From Beaufortia kweichowensis (lineage: Eukaryota; Chordata; Actinopteri; Cypriniformes; Gastromyzontidae), in the NCBI GenBank assembly GCA_019155185.1, contig CM032802.1, forward strand, positions 12,190,501 to 12,254,500: a DNA stretch of 64,000 nt. Direction: 5' to 3'. The notes under the pieces were generated by a model, which ran no database searches, was not told the origin of the DNA, and was given only the letters and a program-made list of their open reading frames with translations. The position numbers were made by a program, and so were the translations under genes. Of the stretch, positions 12,127-63,481 are shown in pieces. Every line of letters starts with the position of its first letter. Positions within the stretch are counted from its first letter, which is position 1.

Positions 12127-14916
12127 TTACCCTCCTTTAGGGTTATAATCAGGGTCATCTGAGTCATCTGAGTCTGATTCTGAGTATGTGTCCGAGTACA
12201 AAGTATTAGCATCGAAAAATATATACTTTTCTCCATCAGATTCTTGTTCATCGTCTAAAACGTCAATGCATGAATCTGTGGCACTGACACATTCTTTCAT
12301 GCTTAGTCTGTAAAGACACACTTGAGGTTGAAGCCACCTGGACCTCATGAGAAAGCTCTGACTCTCTGAAGACAATTTTAGATTGTGTTGTGTGAGGACA
12401 ACAGTAGCCAGAACCTTCTCTGTGGCGTCTCTCATTTCTTCTGCATTGATTCTCGGTGCATTATTTTGTGATTTTAATGATGAGGAGGATTGAAGGAGTG
12501 AGGAAGGTGGTGAAGAAGTGATTTGGAGGTCTGAAGGAGTTGTAGAAGGAGTAAGGTGTTTCTCCAATGACTCTAAATCAGGTTGCTGATTTGATGGCAC
12601 TTTTTGGATATATGACAATGAAATGTTCGTAGAGGAGGAGTCATGATGTGACGACACAGATGTGTTAGTGGACAAGGAGTGTTGGTGAGGAAATTGTGAC
12701 ATGTGCAAGCAAAAAAGTGAAGAAGTAGGAGAGCATACTGCCTGTACAGTCTCTACGTCAAGCTCTTCTGAACATTCCTGAAGGATGCTCTTCATTTTTT
12801 TGCCATGTCTGGAGCACATCTGCTCTGTACGTTCAGGCTCATCTTTGTTTCTCTCTGTTTCTGATCCAGTCTCCATCTGTTTCTGCTGGCACCTCCTTCC
12901 TTCTATCTCCTCCTCCTCCAGTAGAGATGGACTAAAGCCAATCTGACACACCTCAGGCTCACCTGACATCTGCGTGAATATAGCCATCTGTCCATCGCCA
13001 CACTTCTCCACTGAACTTTCCTGAGGAACAGTCTTATTTTTTGACCACAAGCCCTGGGAATTTCCTATCTGCTTTGAGCTTGGTTTGTGAGAGTTTGTCT
13101 TCTTTTGTGCTGTCTTGAGATGGCCTTGAAACAACATGCAGGGTTCCACGAGATGGTTTATCAGCATGAGCTTCCCTCGGTTCCTCGAATGTGAGTGATG
13201 GTGAAACATTGTCATCAGAAATAAGATTCGATGCCATGGCTGAAATAAAGAAAAAAAGCTGATGAATAAAACAAAATCTGACATGACACATTCTGAGCCA
13301 AAATTGTTTTACTTACCACAGTTTAAGAGTCTCCGCAGGACGCTGGCTAGAGAAGCATTATCCCGTGAAAGTAATGTCTTCAAAATCTTCTCTCCTGTCC
13401 CCTGTGGCATTGACTGCTGCATTACCTGGACATTTTTACATGCAAGTACATAGATATTAGATAAGTAGGAATTAATATAAATTATGTACAAAGTGTGCAC
13501 ACTTACACACCTGTTCAATATTTGTCGGCTGTGGCAAGACTTTATCTAGTTCTTTCAAATAGTGTGATAGTCTCTCGTCCAGTTTCTGTGCATAGCATTC
13601 ACCATATTGCTCCTCTATTAAATCCTGCAAAATCAAATGAATATTGATTGTTTTAAGGGCTTATTTAAAGGAATAATATTTCATACAAATAAAAAGTGTT
13701 TCTAAGAAAGGGTTTCACTTACTCGTACGTACGTCTCACGCATGCTCCTGTTTCTCGCCAGCACAAGAGTAAAAGACTTGAAATCTTCAATGTTTTTCTG
13801 CATTAGCTCCATATGTCTGCGGTTCTGTAGAGGAGCATTATTTTTATACAAATAAAAACATGCTTCATGTAAATGAAAACATTCTTATAGCTCATCATGA
13901 CTCGTTACTTAAGTTTCACCAAGCACCCATGCATCACATACAGCAAATATATTTATATACACTGTATTTTAGTGCTCCCTGGTGGAATAAGCATATACCT
14001 ACACATTTGTAATACTGAGAAAGGTGGTTGGGGAACAGCCTCTCTAACATTTCACTGATTTTAGCAGCACTCTGGTTATTCCACAGCATCCACATAATAA
14101 CCTAAACCAGGACACATACAAAGAAATATGTGAACATCGTGAATCTTACAGTCATAACCAAAATGTAAACTCTGGTGGGTAAGTCTGATGTCTTTCATCA
14201 AACTGTCATCAGTCAAAACAGTGTCTCACCAGTGTCTGCAGACCAAACATGATCTTCATATGTTTAATGGGGGTCACAAGTCGTGGCATAAGCTGGTAAG
14301 TAACATCCAAAAACTTGGTGACTCTCTCAAAGTGCTTGATGTCTCTGGCTTGCACGATCCTCCAGACCTCTGCAGCCACCACACGGATCCTGCAAGGCTC
14401 TTCAAGAGTCAGGAGACACCAGTCACCTTCCAGCCACAATGGAGGACCTAGAACTGGTAAAGTGAAAGGTGGAAGCTTGGGTTTATCAATACAAAAAAAC
14501 AGCCATAAAAATGTCAGTTGAAACCCATCCACAGTACCCTTAAAGATGCTAAAAATAGAATAACTCATATAACTGCATAATTACAAGTAAATGAATGGAA
14601 TCAATGGCTTATGTTTTTAATGAAAAGGAATGCAAAGGTTATAGTTAACACATAAAATCAAGAAACACTTTCTGGTTATTACAAAAAATGAATAAGCACC
14701 TTCCAAGACCTCCATCATTCGTTTACTCCATGCATATTCAATAATCCATAAAGGTAAATCGGAAATAAAGTGAGAGCAGGCTTTCTCCAACCACAATTTT
14801 TCATTCATTCCAGCTAGAGCAGGAGATTCTGTCTTCAGCAGTGTCATGTTGTGCAAGCATCGGATGTTTCCAGTGTAAATAATGTCTGATGTGAGCTGGA
14901 TGCATGCAGGAAACAT
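12127..14916 (-). CDS. tinf2: TIN2 / TERF1-interacting nuclear factor 2, with a frameshift in the last exon
   Basis: Shelterin subunit that bridges TRF1 and TRF2 to TPP1/POT1 at telomeres. Exons: 14916(?)-14700, 14453-14230, 14101-14003, 13824-13723, 13624-13511, 13425-13317 and 13239-12127. The TRFH-like N-terminal domain is recognisable from IRVVAAEVWRIVQARDIKHF through LERLFPNHLSQYY to KLDERLSHYLKELDKVLPQP, in the same order as human TIN2. The last exon starts in the frame giving MASNLISDDNVSPSL, which meets a stop at 13036-13034. The next frame is open to the acidic C-terminus SESDSDDSDDPDYNPKGG. One surplus A in an A6 run (about 13036-13042) would explain the switch. Without the shift the protein would be about 658 residues, longer than human TIN2 (about 451). 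As read it stops near 356. The first exon and its ATG at 14916 are uncertain, because that exon has no counterpart I recognise. Confidence 0.8.
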
Positions 14917-15071
14917 CCAATGAATGGCACTGCTGAGATATAAAGATCCATTTAAAAGTCACATCTGTCAGACATGTCCGGGCAAGCGGAGCGGGTAAGT
15001 GGCGGAACTATTAAAATTTAATTTCTCTTGAATCCGAATCTCTTGAGTTCTTTAGATACTAAAGCTGATTA

Positions 15072-15101
15072 CAATAATAATAATAATAATAATAATAATA
15101 A
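15072..15101. repeat. AAT trinucleotide microsatellite
   Basis: About ten AAT/ATA units in a row, between the tinf2 and c19orf12 genes. Confidence 0.9.
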
Positions 15102-15253
15102 AGCGATAGCTAACAGATGCCGAGACCAGAGTTTCGATGAACTAAAGATAGTTGACGGTTTTAAAAAACGCTCAGCTGGCGGAACTTCGCAAAATAAAAG
15201 TAGAAAGTTGATATAAAATGAAAAAAAAAATACAGGTTAAAAAATAAAGGTTA

Positions 15254-15310
15254 GAAAGTAAAATACTTTCTAAATAATGGCACATTTACCCGCGAAAGTA
15301 AAATACTTTC
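15254..15310. repeat. Twin 17-base palindromes
   Basis: GAAAGTAAAATACTTTC occurs at 15254-15270 and again at 15294-15310, start to start 40 bases. The second copy is enclosed by a wider inverted pair, TTTACCC on its left and GGGTAAA on its right. Function unknown. Confidence 0.8.
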
Positions 15311-15913
15311 GAACACATGGGGTAAATCTAAACCTTTTGCATTTTGCATATTTTTAAAGTATACCGAATTTGAAGTTTAAAATGAAGACAAAAACATTTC
15401 AGTGTTTCAGTCAGCGTTTTAAACGTGTCATGTATCAGTGTGTATTTCTCATTCGTAGTTCTTATGTTTATTATTAATTGTTAAAACAGGTAAACATACT
15501 TAAAAATAGAAATGGTTCAAAGTTATGCTGACTTGTTAAAAACCATTTACGTTTTGCCTGGGGTCTTTTATTTTGAAATGTTTTTTCCCATTTTACCCAC
15601 AGAAGCGTGACACAGCGCTTGTTGGCGTGTTGTTCTGATTTAATAGTAGGATTATAGGATTATCTTGTATTATTAGGTAATCTCACTTTCATTTTAAGGT
15701 ACGATTAAGACTATTGGATTTATTTGTGCTTTTAGATAATGTCTTGTAAATGCGATTTTATTATTATACACACATGTACATAAAATACAAATGTTTCTTA
15801 TATATTATAAATGAATGCATTCATATTTTGCAATGAGTGACAGTGTTTTTAGTTTATATTATATGACATGTGAACTGTTAACATTTTCCAGGGTACATTG
15901 TAATATATCAAAG

Positions 15914-16441
15914 ATGCCGCCACGCGTTGATGACGTAATGAAACTCTGTTGCGAACTGTCCACAAATCAAGAAGTAAAGGCAACAGTGAAGCAGTCTGGG
16001 AAGGGTGCAGTGGCAGCTGGTGGTCTTGCGTTTGCGGGAGGGTTAATCGGGGGTCCTCTAGGCATTGCAGTGGGTACGTACCAATTGCTTTATATTCACA
16101 CTACAGAGAAATTTCAAGCTAACATACCACACCATTATAGTTTGATGAGTCCTTATGTGCTATACTGTTTTTAAGGTGGTGCTGTTGGTGGACTACTTGG
16201 ATGTTGGATGACAAGTGGACAGTTTAAACCTCTCCCCCAGGTTATCATGGAACTGACACCAGCTCAGCAGCAGAGACTTTATGAGGATATTGTAACCATC
16301 TTAGGCTCAATAACATGGACTGATGTTGCACAGCTAACGGCCCTTGTAATGGGTAATGCCACACTTCAGCAGCAGGTGACAGCTGCCCTCTTGAGTTATA
16401 TTCATAAGGAGCTTCAAGCTGAGGTGCGCTATGTAGACTGA
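15914..16441 (+). CDS. c19orf12: C19orf12 homologue (membrane protein mutated in human MPAN)
   Basis: Small membrane-associated protein linked in humans to neurodegeneration with brain iron accumulation (MPAN), reported at mitochondria, ER and lipid droplets; its biochemical role is unsettled. Coding exons are 15914-16073 and 16176-16441, joined by a GT-AG intron of 102 bp in phase 1, giving 141 residues, the same as the shorter human form. The glycine-rich hydrophobic hairpin runs from GGLAFAGGLIGGPLGIAVGG into AVGGLLGCWMTSGQFKP, and the C-terminal part includes WTDVAQLTALVMGNATLQQQ, all matching the family in order. The ATG at 15914 follows an in-frame stretch after a splice acceptor, so an upstream untranslated exon is expected. 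The gene points away from tinf2 and converges on uqcrfs1. Confidence 0.93.
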
Positions 16442-16893
16442 CACTTATTATTTTCTCACTAGCATTTCAATATCATAATTATGTGTCATACAGGCTGGTG
16501 GTTGGATGCTCAAGTACTGTAGTTAGAACTGTAGTTAGAATTTGGAAAAATGGTTTTACACTTTACACTTGAATCTGACAAGCACTGATTTTTTTAAATT
16601 TCCTGGACATCTGTGATGTATAAATTGATCAATTATCCAGTTTAATAGTTTAGGTTTAATATTTGTAATACAACATATTTAATGATTATTTATGCCATTG
16701 TTGAATGCTGACTTTTATCTGACGAGTAAATATATTTTTGTGCTCTGAAAGAACTCATCTCTTTGTTCATTTTTAACCAACATATGCATGCCCAGTAAAA
16801 AGCCTTAAAAACATACATTGTAGCTTGCTTTAAAATATGTATTTATTATAAGATATGGCATAACACATAAAATCATTCAGAGGAAGTGTCCAT
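16442..16893. other. Convergent 3' UTRs of c19orf12 and uqcrfs1
   Basis: The 452 bp between the two stop codons must hold both 3' UTRs. Minus-strand AATAAA at 16842-16847 would serve uqcrfs1. An AGTAAA near 16725 is a weak plus-strand candidate for c19orf12. Overlapping transcript ends are possible. Confidence 0.55.
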
Positions 16894-18149
16894 TTATCCA
16901 ACAATCACAGTATTCTCATCAGGAAATTCATAATAAGGCACCTCCAGGTTAAGGGGTGCGGGTCCTTTTCTGATCCTTCCTGAGGCATCATAATGAGACC
17001 CGTGGCATGGGCAGTAGTACCCACCGTAGTCACCAGCATTTGCTATTGGGACACAACCCAGATGAGTGCAGACACCAATGACGATAACCCAGGAGGGGTT
17101 GGCGACACGATCTTTGTCATGCTGGGGATCCCGAAGCTCCGAAAGGGGTACGGTCTGCTCAGCTGCGATCTCCTTCTCTGTTCTGTGGCGGACAAACAGA
17201 GGCTTACCTCTCCACTTGAACGTCATGTTTTTTCCCTCTGGAATATCGGACAACTTGATTTCAATTTTGGACAAGGCCAGGACGTCAGCTGATGCACTCA
17301 TTGAAGAAATGAACTGGGACACAACGGTTTTGGCCGCATAGACGCCCACCACAGCAGTGGATCCGGTCACCAGGTAAGAAAAGGCCTTCCTACCATCACT
17401 GCTCTCCTGGGAAGACTTTTTAGGATCCACCACCTCGAACGACGATAATCAGAGAAGTCAGGAATTCTGATATCAGTGTGAGCGGGCCGTGATCCAAAAT
17501 GGCCTAATGAGAAAATATACATCACAAATGTCATTGCACATTCAAAACCAAAATTGACTAATTTTACTTGTTTTACTAAATTCACACAGTGTTATTGCCA
17601 ATACAGGAAATTGATAAATTTTTGCATTACTTCAGAAGGAGTACACTGGTAAACAATAAATGACAAAAGTCTCTTGACAGATCTACAACGAGCATCACTC
17701 AGGAAAATTAATCATGGTTTATAATAGTAAAAGTGTAGTAACCATGTTTTTTTTTTTACCATAATTCTACTACAAACATCATAGTTAAACAATGGAAACA
17801 ATTTTGGTTGCTGTAACATTACTACACAGCAAAGGTTATTGTAGTAAAACCATGATTCATTTCCATAAGACAATACCTTTACAGAAAAGAAACTAGCATG
17901 TCCTGTCAAGGTTTTAATATCATTGATCAACCTAACAAGTTACAATGTAGAGATCAGTGTGAGATCTCAAGAGCCTGAGCAGCCTGTCAACTAACATGAG
18001 CACGTCATGATCTCCTTACCGTTCAGAGAAGCCGGACAACCGGACTTCATCAGCACGTCTCCAGTGTTTACTGCCGCGGGGAGTAAAGCTTTCATTGGAG
18101 CCTGCAGGTAAGGGGACAAAGCCCCCGAACGAGCGGCTAGAGAGATCAT
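16894..18149 (-). CDS. uqcrfs1: Ubiquinol-cytochrome c reductase Rieske iron-sulfur subunit, with a one-base frameshift
   Basis: Catalytic 2Fe-2S subunit of mitochondrial complex III, anchored in the inner membrane by one helix; it carries electrons from ubiquinol to cytochrome c1. Exon 1 is 18149-18020 and exon 2 is 17503-16894, joined in phase 1. Exon 2 opens with PAHTDIRIPDFSDYRRS, the usual mature N-terminus, then at about 17433-17437 one base is missing and the frame shifts. The next frame continues without a break as VVDPKKSSQESS, the membrane helix, KWRGKPLFVRHRT, and both cluster motifs CTHLGC and CPCHGSHYD, ending EFPDENTVIVG. With the missing base the product would be about 246 residues against about 274 in human. 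The difference lies in the presequence, about 50 residues here against 78. This may be an assembly indel or a decaying paralogue. It is divergent from rxylt1. Confidence 0.93.
17703..17872. repeat. Palindromic MITE copy in the uqcrfs1 intron
   Basis: Terminal inverted repeats: AATCATGGTTTA on the left and AAACCATGATTCATTTCC on the right. Internal TAGTAA/TTACTA motifs match the element at 22739-22920. It sits wholly within the single uqcrfs1 intron. Confidence 0.7.
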
Positions 18150-18480
18150 TTTAATGCACTTCAAAATCCTTACAGACCGCTCGGTCACGCCGACCTTTGA
18201 AGAGAGAGCCTTAAAAGCTCCTCCCACTGCGCCTCATAGGTAACCAGACACTGCCTGACCGGAAAGTTGACAACAACAAAAAATAAATGACGAGGAAATT
18301 TCGCTCAGTAGACAATTAGAACGGTAAATAAATTCATTTAAATAATTACTCACATTTTATTTCGAAATGCTTTTTATATCAAGTATTTATTTTCATATTC
18401 TGAACAGGCACTCTAAAGCGCATTCTCTGATCATGTAAACAGTTGTCAGGCTGCGCAGGATGGTCACCTGAAAATTAAAC
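18150..18480. promoter_or_regulatory. Probable shared bidirectional promoter of uqcrfs1 and rxylt1
   Basis: Only 331 bp separate the two divergent start codons. The segment is relatively CpG-rich near 18150-18300 and has no TATA box at an obvious place. It includes ACCGGAAAG at about 18258-18266, a good ETS/GABP-type site typical of nuclear genes for respiratory subunits, and a TGCGCA half-site near 18452 that could serve NRF-1. Shared control is inferred from spacing. Confidence 0.6.
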
Positions 18481-20840
18481 ATGAGATTTTTAAAGCGTAA
18501 AATAGCGATCATAGTTTTTCTGGCTTATGCGATTTTTTCACTCTATGCCGCATATAACGTGTTCTTCAATAAGAGGGTTATTTCTCGTGTCCACCGAGTA
18601 GTCAAAAAGGGCTCTGCGACCCTAGGTAAGAGAATGAATGATAACTATCATCTCACTAGTTGTTTTTACGATGCCGTACAGTGCATTGATCCAGGCGCAT
18701 TTTCATTAATAAGCATGGCTATGTATGTACACATACATTTGGAGCATTACCCACCAACAGATTTGTTTAATTATTGTACATGTTTACAGATAATGGGAAA
18801 GCAGGCGAGGAAGAGTGGAACCCTTGGGAGGAAGACGAGCGTGCGCACTCCATCGCAGTTCAGAAAAATCGGGATGCATATAGATCTTACCAAGATCATA
18901 TTGCTAGGAGCAGGCCAAAAAGATATAAAGTTCAGATATGGGGAAAAGCTGCTGTAGGCAAGTTTGCTTTGAAATTTGTTTGCTAGAAATCATTGCATTG
19001 CCTCTTCCAAATAATGTTTTGATTACCAAATATGATAAGAACATACATTAAACCAGGCATCATCCATGTAAACATGTTCACAGGATTGTATCTCTGGGAG
19101 CATATTTTAGAGGGACCTCTCAACCCACCTGACAAATCTAGCCAATGGAGAGAAGGAGAGATTCAGTCCGGGAAGATCAATTTTAAGTAAGCTTTTATCA
19201 ATAGAAGGTATAGTAAGTGTAAAGAACACAAAATAAACACAATACACTCGATGTTTTAGTAGAACAATACATTCTCAATATTGTATTACTATTTTTACAG
19301 GATGATATATCAGCAAATCCTACTGTGGTTTCATCCACTGCCTCAGTTTAATTTTTTTTACATTTTGTCAACTCGGTTTATGATCCAGATCCTGCTGTTA
19401 TATTTTATTTTCACAAAACACAGCTTTTAATCTTTGTTAAAACAATCTTTGTCCAGTTTCTACACAGGGCCAGCAGTAGTTCAAGGACACATTTCTCTCG
19501 ACACAGACAGTGTGGTGTTGGTGTTAAATGGCCGTGTGCAGCAAAAAATCTCCTACTCCATCCAGTGGCTTCAGTATGTCCAGGGCCTGGTACAGGCCCA
19601 CACTCTGTCCCGAGTGGCTGTGGTCCTCCTGGGCAATGAGCAGTGCAATAATGACTGGATCAGCCCTTACCTGAAGAGGAATGGAGGATTTGTGGATCTG
19701 CTCTTCCTTGTGTATGACAGTCCTTGGGTCAATGATAAAGACATCTTCCAATGGCCCCTTGGTGTTGCCACGTAAGATTCTGTTTTAATTTTTTTTATTA
19801 CAATTTAAAAAATACTTGAAAAAAAACTTCAATTTTTTTAGAAACGTAGCATTGTAGAGAGTATAGAGTAATATTAATTGTTATTCTATCCTTGTAATGT
19901 TTTTTTGTGTGCAGATACAGAAATTTCCCTGTAGTCACACTTAGCAGTAAGATGATGAACTCTGCTAGGCCGTACCTCTGCAACTTCCTCGGGACTGTGT
20001 ACAAAAATTCGTCAAGGGAAACTCTGATGAGCATCATTAAGCAAAAAGGAATGGAGAAAGAGTGTCTCATGCATGTTAGAGAAAAGTATGTGTTTCTTCC
20101 GTAAACAAATCTGTTTTTCAGTTATATACTTTTATATACATACATTACCTTATGTTACTTAAGTAACACTAGATAATTAATTATGAATTAGCTGAACTAG
20201 TGAACATGACTCCAACAATGCCAAGATTATGTGTTCAATTCACTATAATTGCAAATGTGTATCTTATAACAATGAATTACATGTACATTGTTTAGGCAAA
20301 ACATTTTCGTAATGCTTCGATTGTTGTGCGTTTCATAATGCATTTCATAAAAAAATATTCAAAAAGAGCAAAACTGTATAGTTGCAGGATTGCACAAGTA
20401 TTGTTTTGTTTTATAACATTTCTTGCTGTGTCATCAGGTGGCTTCCTCAGGAGACGACGGACACTTCCAGAAAGTACCAGATGGCACTAGCACAAAGTGA
20501 CCTCACTCTTTGTCCAGTGGGAGTAAACACAGAGTGCTATCGCATCTATGAAGCATGTGCCTATGGCTCTGTGCCTGTGGTGGAGGACGTTCTGACTCCC
20601 GGGAGCTGTTCAGCTGGCACCCGGTCCCCTCTCCGACTACTTAAAGATGCAGGAGCACCCTTCATCTTCCTCAAGGACTGGAGGGAGCTGTCTGCTATTC
20701 TAGAGAAGGAGAGAGGCATGAGCCAGAAAGAGAAAACAGACAGGAGAATGAGACTGTTGGAGTGGTACAATGGGTTCCGTCAGCAGATGAAGGACAAATT
20801 TACAGAGGTCCTGGAAGATGCCTTTTTCAATGTTAGTTAG
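18481..20840 (+). CDS. rxylt1: Ribitol-5-phosphate xylosyltransferase 1 (TMEM5), complete
   Basis: Golgi type II membrane glycosyltransferase that adds xylose to ribitol-5-phosphate on the O-mannosyl core-M3 glycan of alpha-dystroglycan, extended later by matriglycan; human loss causes dystroglycanopathy. Six exons: 18481-18625, 18790-18957, 19084-19186, 19457-19771, 19915-20085 and 20438-20840, giving 434 residues (human 443). A basic start MRFLKRK precedes one membrane helix (about residues 8-28), then a lumenal domain with QIWGKAAVGLYLWEHIL, VVLLGNEQCNNDWISPYLKR, YDSPWVNDKDIFQWPLG, SDLTLCPVGVNTECYRIYEA and CAYGSVPVVEDV, matching the family in order. Intron 2 begins with GC rather than GT (18958-18959). 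A plus-strand AATAAA lies at 21210-21215. srgap1 follows downstream, as it does next to RXYLT1 in human 12q14. Confidence 0.95.
18958..18959 (+). other. rxylt1: Noncanonical GC splice donor of rxylt1 intron 2
   Basis: The exon end reads GTAG|GCAAGT and the next exon begins at 19084 after CACAG. Only this junction joins GKAAVG to LYLWEH in frame, so the intron is of the GC-AG class. Confidence 0.85.
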
Positions 20841-22344
20841 GGTGAGCAAAGGAAAAATCAGAATTAAGGAAGTAAAAAGAAAAGTGATTTATAGGGATGC
20901 TATGCATTCATATCGCATTTGTTTAGTTTTTATACAGTGATGTTTTACTTGTAATTGTGTTTGTTTATAAGTTGGTGTTAATCAAAAGCTGCTGTGCATT
21001 CATGCCCTCCATGTTTACTGTCAAGTATTAATTTATTTTAAGTCATGTCATTTCATTTTACAAAAAATACAAAATACCTATCTAGGGTATAGTCTATAGT
21101 TTAAATAGTGTTATCTAATTGGGCTTTCTGTAGTTATTTAGACAGAAATCTCATGAACATCTCATTTTTATGATGTGTTACACATAGAAGTTTAAGCCTG
21201 GTGCAATACAATAAAAACATGATTTCGTTTGAAAACTGCTTGTCCTTATTTTTGTAGCATTTACAATCAAAATGTTTATTATTCATACTAAATAATATTC
21301 ATTGGGAAATGTACAAATGCAGAAAGGCTTTGTATAAAATGAAATGCAATAAAAAAGTAGCGTGCTAAAATATACAGTGCTGAAGTATATTTGACATACA
21401 TATCTGTGAATGATAAAAAACATGGTTTTACAAACATTACATAATGAAAGCAACTTGTCACCTACAGTAAGCGACACAAAACGTGTAATACCACAAACTA
21501 ACCACCAGGGGTCACACAAAATACGTTAGAATGTATTGTTGTTAGTAGTAAGTTGACTAGTTGAAAACGATAAAAAATAGACATAATGCTTACTATTAAA
21601 ACTGTCAAAGTCAGTGTCAGAAATGAAATGAAGGTTTTATGATTCAGAGTATCACTTAAAAGCTTTTGCCTATATATATTATCAAATAAATATTTTTGGT
21701 GGGTTGATAAAAGTTATTTTTGTTTTATTTACTACATAGAACTACAACATTAAGCATCGCATATGTTACAAAATTACTTTACGGGACAGCTGGGGTTAGA
21801 AAAGTTGTCAGTCCCGTCCACATTTCCGCTCCTTGCACAACCCCCACACACACACACCTCAAATCCCTCCCATTTCCAACCACTTGCTTATCCAGCTGCC
21901 TTGAGGTCAGTCAAAATCCGAAAACTGTCCGGGGATCAGACGCTGGGACGCGCGAAACGCTTCCGAAAGTCACGCTAGTCCTCTATAAAGTGTCATTATG
22001 CTACCCTACTTTCCAGATCAGTCGGAGGGTGATTTAAGATAACAGGTTTGGATATATTGCTGGATAAATCCGTGGACTTTTGCCCGAGGAAAGGGTTACT
22101 TGGGAAGGACTACAGGAAACTCTTCTCGTTGATTGCACTAACGGCGGAGTTTCATTCGGGATCATTCGGGACAGTTCGCGAAACGAGCATTTCTGGCGTT
22201 TGTTTTGGATTTTCAGCCTGAGCAACTTGGAAAATTCTCCGGGATGCGCTGGGCGTTATAAGAAGCAAAAACGCCAACAGACGAATCGGTTTACAAACAT
22301 ACTGATAAAGTCAACTATTGATCGGCTGGCGGGACGATTAAAAC
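20841..22344. other. rxylt1 3' UTR, spacer and srgap1 promoter / 5' UTR
   Basis: The left part is rxylt1 3' UTR up to the AATAAA at 21210-21215. The middle is AT-rich spacer with nothing recognised. From about 21900 the base composition shifts, CpGs become frequent and the sequence reads as the 5' UTR of srgap1, reaching its ATG at 22345. Open frames in this stretch lack domain features and are taken as UTR. Confidence 0.55.
21210..21215 (+). other. rxylt1: Polyadenylation signal of rxylt1
   Basis: AATAAA about 370 bp after the rxylt1 stop codon, followed by a T/G-rich stretch (TGATTTCGTTTG, then TTGTCCTTATTTTTG). Confidence 0.6.

Positions 22345-63481
<41,137 letters not shown>

Larger units (their letters stand above)
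14917..15913. other. Divergent intergenic region between tinf2 and c19orf12
   Basis: It holds the upstream regions of both genes and at least one untranslated exon of c19orf12, since the coding exon starts after an acceptor at 15890-15891. No further protein exon was recognised. It includes an AAT microsatellite and two copies of a 17-base palindrome at 15254-15270 and 15294-15310. Confidence 0.5.
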
